A stretch of DNA of 64,000 bases, taken from Bacteroidales bacterium. GTDB taxonomy: Bacteria; Bacteroidota; Bacteroidia; Bacteroidales; UBA932. The notes under the pieces are model-generated. The model saw only the letters and a list, made by a program, of their open reading frames with translations. It searched no databases and was not told where the DNA came from. This document shows positions 56,371 through 64,000 of this stretch, in pieces. Both the position numbers and the translations under genes were made by a program. Positions within the stretch are counted from its first letter, which is position 1. Each line of letters opens with the position of its first letter. The stretch spans positions 1 through 64,000 of the forward strand of contig JALCST010000002.1 of assembly GCA_022653675.1 (NCBI GenBank), in the 5' to 3' direction.

Positions 56371-57441
56371 TTAATGGTTTAATATGAATTGTTTGCAATA
56401 ATTTCCTACTTGTTCCGTGGTACTCCATCCATCGCACAGGATGTCCGGGGTGCATACCCTGTTTTCCACGGCCGAACGGCAGGCGGAACGGACGGCATCC
56501 GCCTCGACGGCCAGCCCGAAGGCATCGTCCAGCATCATGGCGGCCGACAGGATCTGGGCGGTCGGATTGGCGATGCCCTTTCCCTTAGCCTGCGGATACG
56601 AACCGTGAACCGGTTCGAAAAGTGAGTGCGAACTTCCTTCCGAAGCAGAAGGCAGCATCCCTATGGAACCTCCGAGCGCGCCTCCGAGGTCGCTCAATAT
56701 GTCCCCGAACATGTTCTCGGTCAGTATGACATCCAGAGCGGAAGGATTCATGGCAAGCTTCATGGCAGCATTGTCCACATACATGAAATCCAACTCCACC
56801 TCGGGATAGGACTCCTTCTGCATTGCCGTGACCGTGCGGCGCCAAAGCCTCGATGTCGCAAGCACGTTGGCCTTGTCCACCAATGTAAGCTTCCTGCGCC
56901 TTTTCATTGCGTAGCCGAACCCAACATCGGCGATGCGGCGTATTTCATCGACCGAATAGCGGCATGTATCGAAGGCACGGGTCCCGTCTTCGGATATGCC
57001 CCGCGGCTCCCCGAAATAAATCCCTCCCGTCAGCTCACGTACGATAACGAAGTCGGTTCCCCTGATCACGCTCTCCTTCAGGGGCGACACCCCGTAAAGC
57101 GAAGGATAGGGCTCGACAGGCCTGATATTGGCGAAAAGCCCCAATTCCTTTCTCATCCTAAGGAGTCCCTGTTCGGGACGCACCTTTGCGGAAGGATCGT
57201 TGTCGTAAGCGGGATCCCCGATGGCCCCGAAAAGCACGGCGTCGCAGCTCTTGCACATCATGTCGGTACGTTCCGGATAAGGTTCCCCATATTTGGCTAT
57301 TGCGCAGGCTCCTATATCGGCGTATCCGTATTCGAAATGGTGCGAATACCTTTCCGCCACCGCATCGAGTACCTTTACGGCTTCATTCATTATTTCCGGG
57401 CCGACCCCGTCGCCGGCCAAAACAGCTATCTTCCTGTCCAT
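56371..57441 (-). CDS. leuB: 3-isopropylmalate dehydrogenase
   Basis: 356 residues, normal length. It starts KIAVLAGDGVGPEIMNEAVK and contains YGEPYPERT, VRELTGGIYFGEPRG, the metal-binding Asp region (ILSDLGGALGGSIGMLPSA) and FEPVHGSYPQAKGKG. It oxidatively decarboxylates 3-isopropylmalate with NAD. Third step of leucine synthesis. Confidence 0.97.
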   Translation of the reverse strand: MDRKIAVLAGDGVGPEIMNEAVKVLDAVAERYSHHFEYGYADIGACAIAKYGEPYPERTDMMCKSCDAVLFGAIGDPAYDNDPSAKVRPEQGLLRMRKELGLFANIRPVEPYPSLYGVSPLKESVIRGTDFVIVRELTGGIYFGEPRGISEDGTRAFDTCRYSVDEIRRIADVGFGYAMKRRRKLTLVDKANVLATSRLWRRTVTAMQKESYPEVELDFMYVDNAAMKLAMNPSALDVILTENMFGDILSDLGGALGGSIGMLPSASEGSSHSLFEPVHGSYPQAKGKGIANPTAQILSAAMMLDDAFGLAVEADAVRSACRSAVENRVCTPDILCDGWSTTEQVGNYCKQFILNH

Positions 57442-57469
57442 ATCTTATATTTCATTTATCGGTAAAACG

Positions 57470-58051
57470 TCATATCGCATTCCTTTTCTCGAATTTTTCT
57501 ATGTCCGACAAGATTGAGAGCAGATAATCCATATCGTCATAACCCTTCATGAGGCATTCTCGCTTGTATTCCCCGATCGGGAAAGTTTCCATGCCGACCC
57601 CCTCGACACGTATGCTCCGATCGCTCAGATCCACGTCGATCTTCGTGTCCGGATCCTTCCGGATGGCCGAAACGGCCCTTTCCAGGAATCCGGGAGATAC
57701 CTGCACCGGGACAAGCCCGTTGTTCAACGCGTTGTTCCGGAAAATGTCGGCGAACGAACTCGCTACGACAGCCCCGAAGCCATAATCGGCCAAAGCCCAG
57801 GCGGCGTGCTCGCGGCTCGAACCGCATCCGAAGTTCGCTCCCGCAACGAGAACGGAACCCTTGCTCCTGTTCAATGCGAAGCTTTCATCCGGCGAACCGT
57901 CCTTCCGGTACCTCCAGTTATAAAACAGCTTTTCGCCGAAGGAATCGCGCGAGACGGCTTTCAGGAAGCGCGCGGGAATTATCTGGTCGGTATCGATATT
58001 GTTTACGTCCAGCAGTACCGCCGTGGATTCTATCGTAACGGTCTTTCTCAT
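57470..58051 (-). CDS. leuD: 3-isopropylmalate dehydratase small subunit
   Basis: 193 residues. Typical signatures are VNNIDTDQIIPARFL (written DVNNIDTDQIIPARFLK in the protein) and GANFGCGSSREHAAWAL, the substrate-binding swivelling domain. It pairs with LeuC, whose gene ends 11 bp upstream, to isomerise 2- to 3-isopropylmalate. Confidence 0.97.
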   Translation of the reverse strand: MRKTVTIESTAVLLDVNNIDTDQIIPARFLKAVSRDSFGEKLFYNWRYRKDGSPDESFALNRSKGSVLVAGANFGCGSSREHAAWALADYGFGAVVASSFADIFRNNALNNGLVPVQVSPGFLERAVSAIRKDPDTKIDVDLSDRSIRVEGVGMETFPIGEYKRECLMKGYDDMDYLLSILSDIEKFEKRNAI

Positions 58052-58062
58052 CTCTTTAACAT

Positions 58063-59451
58063 TTATAATTCATCGGGACATGAGATCACGCCGGCTACGG
58101 CACAGGCTGCGGCAACGGCGGGACCGGAGAGGATCGTCCTGGCACCTCTCCCCTGCCTTCCGACGAAGTTCCGGTTCGAGGTGGAGACGCAATATTTTCC
58201 TTCCGGCACCTTGTCGTCGTTCATCGCAAGGCAGGCGGAACAACCGGGTTGCCTTATCTCGAATCCGGCATCGCGCAGCGTCCGGCCTATTCCTTCCTCC
58301 TCAATCCGCCTCTCTACCGATTTCGAACCCGGAACGAGCCAGGCAGTAACACCGGCAGCCTTCCTGTGCCCCTCGACGACATCTGCGAAAGCCCTGAAAT
58401 CTTCTATCCTGCCGTCAGTGCAGGAACCGAGGAAGACATAGTCTACCTTATGGCCGAGAAGCCTTTCGCCCGGTTCGAAGCCCATGTAGGCCAAGGCATC
58501 GTTAAAGCTCCCCGGATCACATCCGACAGCCGAGGAAGGTATCGTGCCGGTCACCGGCATCCCCATGCCCGGGTTCGTACCGTAAGTGACCATAGGATGG
58601 ATATCGGCCGCATCGAAGGCGAATTCCATGTCGTAATGCACATCCTCATCACTCGCCAGGGTTTTCCAGTATGCGACGTCACGGTCGAAATCCGCACCCT
58701 TGGGCGCGAACCTTCTTCCCCTTATGTAATCGAAAGTGGTTTCGTCGGGCGCGACCAGACCTCCCCTCGCACCCATCTCTATGCTCATGTTGCAGACCGT
58801 CATGCGGCCTTCCATACTCATGCCGCGGAAGACGTCGCCGCAATACTCGACGAAATGCCCGGTACAGCCGGAAGTCCCCAACCTGCTTATTATGTACAAT
58901 ATCACGTCCTTGGGGCAAACTCCCGGACGGAGCGTCCCGTTCACATCGATCCGCGCCTGCTTCGGCTTGCACTGCATTATGCATTGCGTGGCGAGAACCA
59001 TTTCCACCTCGCTCGTTCCTATTCCGAACGCTATGTTGCCCAGCGCCCCGTGGGTCGAGGTATGGCTGTCACCGCAAACCACGGTCTGGCCGCAAAGCAC
59101 AATGCCCTGCTCGGGGCCGATGACGTGCAGTATGCCGTTGGCCGGGTCTCCGAGAGGGAAATAGGGAATACCGTTGGCCTTAGTGTTCGCAGCCAATGCC
59201 GCTACGGCGGTGGCGGAAGAAGGGTCGGCTATCGGATTGTCCTGGTTGTGGGTCGGGGTATTGTGGTCGCAGGCGGCGAACGTCCGGTCCGGACGGCGGA
59301 CCTTCAGCCCCCTGGCCTTCAATCCGGCGAACGCCTGCGGAGAAGTAACCTCGTGCACGAGGTGGCGGTCTATGTAAAGGATGTCAGGTCCGTCTTCGAC
59401 GGATTTCACTACGTGAGCGTCCCAGATCTTATCGAATGTTGTCTTTCCCAT
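58063..59451 (-). CDS. leuC: 3-isopropylmalate dehydratase large subunit
   Basis: 462 residues, aconitase family. Conserved segments are [19 protein letters not shown], the cluster cysteines in [13 protein letters not shown] and [11 protein letters not shown], and [13 protein letters not shown]. It carries a [4Fe-4S] cluster and works with LeuD. It follows leuA by 12 bp. Confidence 0.97.
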   Translation of the reverse strand: MGKTTFDKIWDAHVVKSVEDGPDILYIDRHLVHEVTSPQAFAGLKARGLKVRRPDRTFAACDHNTPTHNQDNPIADPSSATAVAALAANTKANGIPYFPLGDPANGILHVIGPEQGIVLCGQTVVCGDSHTSTHGALGNIAFGIGTSEVEMVLATQCIMQCKPKQARIDVNGTLRPGVCPKDVILYIISRLGTSGCTGHFVEYCGDVFRGMSMEGRMTVCNMSIEMGARGGLVAPDETTFDYIRGRRFAPKGADFDRDVAYWKTLASDEDVHYDMEFAFDAADIHPMVTYGTNPGMGMPVTGTIPSSAVGCDPGSFNDALAYMGFEPGERLLGHKVDYVFLGSCTDGRIEDFRAFADVVEGHRKAAGVTAWLVPGSKSVERRIEEEGIGRTLRDAGFEIRQPGCSACLAMNDDKVPEGKYCVSTSNRNFVGRQGRGARTILSGPAVAAACAVAGVISCPDEL

Positions 59452-59463
59452 ATCTGAATAGCA

Positions 59464-60987
59464 TCAAATCGTCGATTCCTCCCTCTTCCAGACGATCTTG
59501 GAAATGGCATTGACGTAGGCTTCGACGGCGGCGGTGACGATGTCGGTGTTCGCCGAGAAACCGTAATATATGTTGCCCCTGTTCCTTACCTCCACATGGA
59601 CCTTTCCCATATCGTCCGTCCCGCGGGTTATGGCCTGGATGAGGAACTCTTCCAAGGTTATCCTCCTGCGGATGATCTTCCTTACCGCACCGAATGCGGC
59701 ATCGACGGGGCCGTTCCCGCCGGAGGTCGCCGTGCATTTCTCCCCGTCTACGTCGAGCGTAGCCGTCGCCATGGGGACGGATCCCTTGCCGCAGACGACC
59801 TGAAGGAAATCCAGCTTTATCCTTTGGCCGCTATGCTCCTGGGCGACGCCGGCTATCATCTTCAGATCGGAATCGTTGATATCCTTCTTGGAATCGGCGA
59901 GTTTCAGAAACCTTTCGTACGCCACATCGAGCTGCGCTTCGGTCAGGCTGATATTGAGCATATTCAAGTGGTATTTCAAAGCCGCCCTGCCGCTTCTGGC
60001 CGTAAGGACGATATTGGAATCGTTCAATCCTATATCTTCCGGATTGATGATCTCATAATTTTCGCGGTTCTTGAGTACCCCGTCCTGATGGATTCCCGAA
60101 GAGTGGGCGAAGGCATTCCTGCCTACTATGGCCTTGTTCGGCTGTACCGGCATGGACATGAGCGTGGAGACTTCGCGGGAGGCCTTCATGATATGCCTGG
60201 TCAGTATATCCGTATAAACCGGGAAATCCTTCCTGCACCTTATCGCCATGACAACCTCTTCGAGAGCGGTATTTCCGGCACGCTCGCCTACCCCGTTTAT
60301 CGTGACTTCGGCCTGGCGGGCTCCGTTCATTATTCCTGCAAGGGTATTGGCGGTCGCCATACCCAGATCGTTATGGCAATGGATCGCAATTACCGCCCGG
60401 TCGATGTTCGGGACATTGTCCTTCAAGTATTTGATCTTCGCCCCGAATTCCTCCGGAGTGCAGTAGCCGGTGGTATCAGGGATATTCACAACGGTAACAC
60501 CCGCCTCTATCACCTTTTCGACGACCTTGGCCAGATATCCGTTTTCCGTCCTTCCCGCATCCTCCGCATAAAACTCCACGTCATCCACATATTTCCTCGC
60601 ATATTTCACGCATGCGATTGCGCGTTCGAGTATGTCGTCACGGTTGGAATTGAACTTGTACTTTATGTGGTAATCCGAAGTCCCGATTCCGGTGTGGATT
60701 CTCGGCCTCGCCGCCTCCCTTATGGCTTCGGCTGCGGCATCGATATCCTTTTCGATGGCTCTGGACAGGGCGCAAACGGTGGAATCCTTAACCACCTTGG
60801 AAATTTCCTGTACCGACTTGAAGTCACCGGGGCTCGATATCGGGAACCCGCACTCGATGACGTCCACCTTCATCCCTTCGAGAATTTTGGCCAGCTCCAC
60901 CTTCTCGACCGTGTTCAACTGGCACCCCGGGACCTGTTCCCCATCCCTCAGCGTGGTGTCGAAAATGTAAAGTTTCTCCTTTTTCAT
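59464..60987 (-). CDS. leuA: 2-isopropylmalate synthase
   Basis: 507 residues from ATG 60987 (60990 also possible). A longer in-frame start at 61029 must be rejected because it would translate through the attenuator hairpin. The TIM-barrel begins [18 protein letters not shown] and holds the metal ligands in [18 protein letters not shown]-terminal LeuA allosteric domain ([20 protein letters not shown]) senses leucine. It condenses acetyl-CoA with 2-oxoisovalerate, first committed step to leucine. Expression is controlled by the leader peptide and terminator just upstream. The start codon follows the T-run directly. Confidence 0.96.
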   Translation of the reverse strand: MKKEKLYIFDTTLRDGEQVPGCQLNTVEKVELAKILEGMKVDVIECGFPISSPGDFKSVQEISKVVKDSTVCALSRAIEKDIDAAAEAIREAARPRIHTGIGTSDYHIKYKFNSNRDDILERAIACVKYARKYVDDVEFYAEDAGRTENGYLAKVVEKVIEAGVTVVNIPDTTGYCTPEEFGAKIKYLKDNVPNIDRAVIAIHCHNDLGMATANTLAGIMNGARQAEVTINGVGERAGNTALEEVVMAIRCRKDFPVYTDILTRHIMKASREVSTLMSMPVQPNKAIVGRNAFAHSSGIHQDGVLKNRENYEIINPEDIGLNDSNIVLTARSGRAALKYHLNMLNISLTEAQLDVAYERFLKLADSKKDINDSDLKMIAGVAQEHSGQRIKLDFLQVVCGKGSVPMATATLDVDGEKCTATSGGNGPVDAAFGAVRKIIRRRITLEEFLIQAITRGTDDMGKVHVEVRNRGNIYYGFSANTDIVTAAVEAYVNAISKIVWKREESTI

Positions 60988-60990
60988 CAT

Positions 60991-61024
60991 AAAAAAATCG
61001 CCCGGACATTTCTGAACGGGCGAT
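60991..61024 (-). terminator. leucine-operon attenuator terminator
   Basis: On the minus strand ATCGCCCG (61017-61024) pairs perfectly with CGGGCGAT (60997-61004), followed by a run of T. The hairpin lies between the leader peptide stop and the leuA ATG, which begins right after the T-run. Confidence 0.85.
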
Positions 61025-61058
61025 CGCATATTTGAATTATATAACTTGTTTAATCTTG

Positions 61059-61142
61059 CTATTGAACATATGCCTTCACGCCCCCGTGACCCAAAAGGTC
61101 CAGCAGACTAAGTCGTGAAAGGTTAAAGTTCCTGTTCGTCAT
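61059..61142 (-). CDS. leuL: leucine-rich attenuation leader peptide
   Basis: 27 residues plus stop: it begins [18 protein letters not shown] and ends KAYVQ. Six of residues 8-17 are leucine or are interleaved with leucine (L8, L11, L13, L14, L16, L17). When charged tRNA-Leu is scarce the ribosome would stall here and let an antiterminator form; when it is plentiful the hairpin at 60991-61024 stops transcription. TAGATTTG (61151-61158), 8 bp before the ATG, is the candidate -7 box. The gene has no homologue-based proof here, but position, leucine run and terminator fit together. Confidence 0.85.
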   Translation of the reverse strand: MTNRNFNLSRLSLLDLLGHGGVKAYVQ

Positions 61143-61150
61143 AACGGATG

Positions 61151-61158
61151 CAAATCTA
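61151..61158 (-). promoter_or_regulatory. candidate -7 box of the leu operon
   Basis: TAGATTTG on the minus strand matches TAnnTTTG and ends 8 bp before the leader-peptide ATG. No TTTG at proper -33 spacing is seen. Confidence 0.5.
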
Positions 61159-61287
61159 CGATTTTTTTCCACACATGTCCTCGCAACGGCCATTTTTTAC
61201 AGTAAAAACCGACTTTCTATCCAAGGCAAACTCTTAAGCAATCCCCAAAGACAAACCCCGCCAAAAATCCAAAAGACTTTTCCCCCA

Positions 61288-61382
61288 GCCTCCTCCCATG
61301 GTTGATCCCCCAAAAGAGCGCAGCCTCCTCCCGTGGCAGACCCCAAAAGAGCGCAGCCTCCTCTCGTGGCAAACCGCAAAAA
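61288..61382. repeat. 33-34 bp tandem repeats preceding the REPIN array
   Basis: Three imperfect copies of a unit containing AGCCTCCTCCC...TGG...CCCCAAAAGAGCGC run into the first 129-bp element; the GAGCGCAG words begin at 61316, 61349 and 61383. The same sequence reappears as the 41-bp spacers between the later elements (62566-62606 and 62736-62776). Short reading frames here are coincidental. Confidence 0.75.
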
Positions 61383-61511
61383 GAGCGCAGCACTTTCTTC
61401 CCAAATCGCACATACTCAAAGACTTGTAGAGATATCACCTCCCTGTTTCAGGGTCGTAGCTCAGTCGTAAAGCGTTGACCATAAGCTGAATGAAAGAAAA
61501 CTGCGGCGCTC
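61383..61511. repeat. 129-bp REPIN-like element A, upstream of the RAYT gene
   Basis: It begins GAGCGCAGCACTTTCTTCCC and ends with CTGCGGCGCTC. The ends pair imperfectly (about 20 nt). The interior contains the mini-hairpin CCCTGTTTCAGGG. It is nearly identical to elements B, C and D. TATCTTTA, a near match to a -7 box, lies 14 bp after it and could drive the transposase gene. Confidence 0.88.
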
Positions 61512-61562
61512 AAAAATATTTCACTTATCTTTACAGTATCGGGTTTCATAAGGCAAACCCGG

Positions 61563-62483
61563 ATGAAAGAGATGAAGAGAAATGGAGGAGAGAGAAAGAG
61601 GAAAGGTAGACGTCTGCAGACAGGAACCTTCCACGTTATCATTAACAGCAACTATCAGGTATCGATATTCTGGAATAAGGAAGACAAAACGAAATTCCTT
61701 ACCATTTTTTTCGATACTGCGGAAAAGTATCTTGTAAAAATACATGCCTATTGTCTCATGGATACGCACATCCATCTGATGGTCACTGCAAACGGCAATC
61801 TGACGGCATTTATGGGAATATGCACGCAATTATTTTCAACATATTACAACAGAAAGTACAAACGCTTTCATAACAATTTGTTTCGCAAAGGATTCGAGAG
61901 CTATCCATTGTATAAAAGTTCCCAGGTATCGGATGCCGCTTTCTATTTTTTCTATAATCCGTTGGCCGAAGGTATCTGCAAACATCCGAAACAATACAAG
62001 GATTGTTCGTATGCCTACCTTTTCAGAAAAAACAACAAACAGATCGATACTTCCATAATAGAGAAATCATTCGAAGGTCTGACGGATTTCGATAATCGTT
62101 TCTTCAAATACGTGGAAGAAAAATCCGTAATTGTCAAGAGTCCCGGAAAAGATGGGAGGATGACCGCCTCTCTGGTAGATGATCAAGGCAAAAGCATACT
62201 TGCCCCTCCGGCCGAAGGAAACGGTTCCGGAGTCAATGACAGACCTAAAAACACTGATGAGCAAATTCTGGCATATGTAAAAAAGGAGTTGAATGGAAGG
62301 ACTCTCTACTCATTGACCCGTAATGAAATAGATGATATGATCGGCAAATTGTTAACCGAGACATGGGCAAACTATCGCCAAATCTCATCGGCACTTGCAG
62401 TAAGTTATCACCACGTATGCGACTTTGCAAAAATGAGAGCGCAGCACTTTCTTCCCAAATCACATATACTCAAAGACTTGTAG
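61563..62483 (+). CDS. REP-associated tyrosine transposase (RAYT, Y1/TnpA_REP family)
   Basis: 306 residues. The HUH nuclease motif is THIHLMV (His69 and His71) and the nearby helix STYYNRKYKRFHNNLFRKGF carries the candidate catalytic tyrosine (94 or 95). The N-terminal GTFHVIINSNYQVSIF strand and C-terminal helical region complete the Y1 transposase fold. RAYTs nick single-stranded DNA at hairpins and are thought to spread REP/REPIN sequences rather than themselves. Here it is flanked by such elements on both sides. Its last 15 codons and TAG stop lie inside element B (from 62437), so the repeat forms the protein's C-terminus. A single chromosomal, domesticated copy is expected of RAYTs. Confidence 0.9.
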   Translation: MKEMKRNGGERKRKGRRLQTGTFHVIINSNYQVSIFWNKEDKTKFLTIFFDTAEKYLVKIHAYCLMDTHIHLMVTANGNLTAFMGICTQLFSTYYNRKYKRFHNNLFRKGFESYPLYKSSQVSDAAFYFFYNPLAEGICKHPKQYKDCSYAYLFRKNNKQIDTSIIEKSFEGLTDFDNRFFKYVEEKSVIVKSPGKDGRMTASLVDDQGKSILAPPAEGNGSGVNDRPKNTDEQILAYVKKELNGRTLYSLTRNEIDDMIGKLLTETWANYRQISSALAVSYHHVCDFAKMRAQHFLPKSHILKDL

Positions 62484-62565
62484 AAATGCCACCTCCCTGT
62501 TTCAGGGTCGCGGCTCAGCCGTAAAGCGCTGGCCACAAGTGGAATGAAAGAAAACTGCTGCGCTC
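62437..62565. repeat. 129-bp REPIN-like element B, overlapping the RAYT 3' end
   Basis: Same ends (GAGCGCAGCACTTTC ... AACTGCTGCGCTC) and same length as A. Bases 62437-62483 encode the RAYT C-terminus. Interior hairpins CCCTGTTTCAGGG and CGGCTCAGCCG are evident. Confidence 0.9.
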
Positions 62566-62606
62566 AATACTCTTTCCCTAGCCTCCTCCCATGGCAGACC
62601 CCAAAA

Positions 62607-62735
62607 GAGCGCAGCACTTTCTTCCCAAATCGCATATAATCAAAGACTTGTAGAGATATCACCTCCCTGTTTCAGGATCGTGGCTCAGCCGTAAAGCACT
62701 GACCACAAGCCGAATGAAAGAAAACTGCGGCGCTC
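62607..62735. repeat. 129-bp REPIN-like element C
   Basis: Near-identical to A and B; 41 bp after B. Its 3' arm reads CTGCGGCGCTC as in A. Period from B is exactly 170 bp. Confidence 0.9.
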
Positions 62736-62776
62736 AATACTCTTTCCCTAGCCTCCTCCCATGGCAACCGCAAAAA

Positions 62777-62905
62777 GAGCGCAGCACTTTCTTCCCAAAT
62801 CGCATATACTCAAAGACTTGTAGAGATATCACCTCCCTGTTTCAGGGTCGCGGCTCAGCCGTAAAGCGCTGGCCACAAGCCGAATGAAAGAAAACTGCTG
62901 CGCTC
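62777..62905. repeat. 129-bp REPIN-like element D
   Basis: Last copy of the array, again 41 bp after the previous one and 170 bp in period. Its 3' arm reads CTGCTGCGCTC as in B. It ends 11 bp before the aroB -7 box. Confidence 0.9.
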
Positions 62906-62916
62906 AAGAAGTTTCT

Positions 62917-62924
62917 TATCTTTG
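62917..62924 (+). promoter_or_regulatory. -7 box for aroB
   Basis: TATCTTTG matches TAnnTTTG, 57 bp before the first possible aroB ATG. Its -33 region would fall in the end of REPIN element D. Confidence 0.55.
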
Positions 62925-62981
62925 TGATATGCAATATGCAACTATCCGGAATCATATGGAATTATGTAGAATCATAAGAAT

Positions 62982-64000
62982 ATGACGGGCGGCATAAAAT
63001 TCGAGATCTGTGAGAATCATATGGAATCAGGCAGGATCATAAAGGCGCAGACCATCCGCGAACTCGAGGGCTTGCTGGGAAAAACGGCGGAACGGCACAG
63101 GGAACTGTTCGTCATTACCGACGACACAGTGCGCGGGCTTTACGGCGAAAATTTGCTGAAAGATACGGTACCACCGGGACATGTGATTTCGGTTCCGGCA
63201 GGCGAAAATTCCAAATCAATGCAGACGGCAGCGGATATCCTTTCCAGCCTTCTGAAGGCCGGGGCATCCAGGGATTGCTTCCTGACAGGCTTCGGAGGAG
63301 GCGTGGTCAGCGACCTGACGGGCTTCGTCGCCAGCATCTATAAACGCGGAGTAAAATTCGGATTAGTGCCTACCACCTTGCTCGGGATGGTCGACGCCTC
63401 AATCGGCGGCAAAAACGGAGTGGACATCACCGCAAGTACCGGACGATGCAAAGAGAATGATGCGAGGAATGATGCTGATAGCAATGCTGAAAATAACAAA
63501 GCCACAGACGGCAGCGATATAACAGGCAATAATGAAAGCAAAACGGCTGCAGCCGGCGGGACGGTCCGATACAAGAACATGGCCGGCACCTTTAACCGGC
63601 CCGAATTCATAATCCAATGCTACCCGCTCCTAAATACGTTGCCTGAGGCCGAAATGAAGAGCGGCGAGACGGAAATGCTGAAAACCTTCATCATAGGGGA
63701 TGCGGCGGCCTACGAGGAGACCGTGTCGCTGCTGAAAGCTAAGAAAGCGAACAAGGAACAGCCATCGGACTTCGATTCCGAATTCGCCGGCCTGATAAAC
63801 CGCGCGACTGAAATAAAGGTGAAAATCACTGACGAAGACCCGTTCGACGAAAACAAGAGGCACGTACTGAACCTGGGCCACACCTTCGGCCATGCGATAG
63901 AGGAACTATTCCCCGGCCGCTGCACGCACGGTGCCGCAGTCGCAAGGGGTATAATCATGGCCGCCGCACTCGGAGCCAGAATGAACATCACACCCAAGGA
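62982..64000 (+). CDS. aroB: 3-dehydroquinate synthase, partial (C-terminus outside window), with internal insertion
   Basis: 340 codons are present, open to the right edge. ATG 62982 is used; ATG 63021 (residue 14) is equally possible, since the bases around both are a 29-nt direct repeat. NAD-site motif FGGGVVSDLTGFVAS, PTTLLGMVDASIGGKNGVD, KNMAGTFNRP and the zinc-site HVLNLGHTFGHAIE are intact. Between GVD and KNMAGTF lie about 48 residues (63426-63569), rich in Asn, Asp, Lys, Ala and Thr, where E. coli has about 8. The enzyme makes 3-dehydroquinate, step 2 of the shikimate pathway, complementing AroD-AroA and AroC about 8 kb away. Confidence 0.93.
   Translation, partial: MTGGIKFEICENHMESGRIIKAQTIRELEGLLGKTAERHRELFVITDDTVRGLYGENLLKDTVPPGHVISVPAGENSKSMQTAADILSSLLKAGASRDCFLTGFGGGVVSDLTGFVASIYKRGVKFGLVPTTLLGMVDASIGGKNGVDITASTGRCKENDARNDADSNAENNKATDGSDITGNNESKTAAAGGTVRYKNMAGTFNRPEFIIQCYPLLNTLPEAEMKSGETEMLKTFIIGDAAAYEETVSLLKAKKANKEQPSDFDSEFAGLINRATEIKVKITDEDPFDENKRHVLNLGHTFGHAIEELFPGRCTHGAAVARGIIMAAALGARMNITPK

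Noticed and set aside
58249-61035. Long plus-strand frames (402 and 479 codons) across leuC and leuA
   Set aside because: Antisense to well-conserved leucine biosynthesis genes; no domain recognised.
61197-61438. Small minus-strand frames rich in GGGCALL-like repeats
   Set aside because: Produced by the 33-34 bp tandem DNA repeats rather than by a protein gene.
61288-62905. CRISPR array reading of the periodic repeats
   Set aside because: Repeats are 129 bp and near identical with constant 41-bp spacers; there are no unique spacers and no cas genes, and a RAYT gene is present.

Overview
The window looks like chromosomal DNA of a member of the Bacteroidota (Bacteroidales-like). The evidence is two SusC/SusD nutrient-uptake loci, many lipoprotein signal peptides, Bacteroidetes-type promoters (TAnnTTTG at -7, sometimes with TTTG at -33), few Shine-Dalgarno sequences, an RRM RNA-binding protein and a 634-residue PurF-like enzyme. 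I cannot name the species.

Layout. 0-1.4 kb: a partial methyltransferase and a 129-bp palindromic element. 1-11.6 kb (minus strand): a glycan locus with a CBM-like lipoprotein, a clan GH-D glycosidase, SusE/F-like, SusD-like and SusC-like proteins, a membrane-anchored SusR-like regulator and a CE1-type esterase. 11.6-14.6 kb (minus): radical-SAM sulfatase maturase, phosphoglycerate mutase and a cation diffusion facilitator, preceded by a possible structured leader RNA. 14.8-16.8 kb (plus): hemerythrin protein with a LuxR-type regulator, then an RRM protein. 16.8-21 kb (minus): alpha/beta hydrolase, a repeat-rich intergenic stretch, GNAT acetyltransferase and an S9 peptidase.

21-44.2 kb is compositionally distinct: the tetranucleotide CATG is almost absent (I found 2 copies in about 23 kb, against 9 in the neighbouring 2.1-kb peptidase gene). 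It holds a second S9 peptidase and a long plus-strand locus with two AAAACGTTTT palindromes at its promoter. The locus encodes an FAD oxidoreductase, mannitol dehydrogenase, LacI regulator, PfkB kinase, SusC/SusD, two secreted metallo-beta-lactamase-fold lipoproteins, a fibronectin-III lipoprotein, two unknown proteins, a histidine phosphatase, a sodium:solute symporter and a GxDLY/SGNH esterase. No recognisable glycoside hydrolase or lyase is present. A sugar-alcohol ester or phosphodiester substrate is my inference.

44.2-48.3 kb is a fragment of the S10 ribosomal operon (rplC to rpsC only) with its own promoter and a 20-bp perfect-stem terminator. 48.3-55.4 kb: PurF-like enzyme, DUF4465-type lipoprotein, serine hydrolase, fused AroD-AroA and AroC. 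55.4-61.1 kb (minus): leuA-leuC-leuD-leuB-ilvE behind a leucine-rich leader peptide and attenuator. 61.2-63 kb: a REP-associated tyrosine transposase (RAYT) embedded among four 129-bp REPIN-like elements. Elements of exactly the same length with matching inverted ends occur at 827 and 18035, which makes this the clearest unusual system in the window. The window ends inside aroB, which carries an extra low-complexity insertion.
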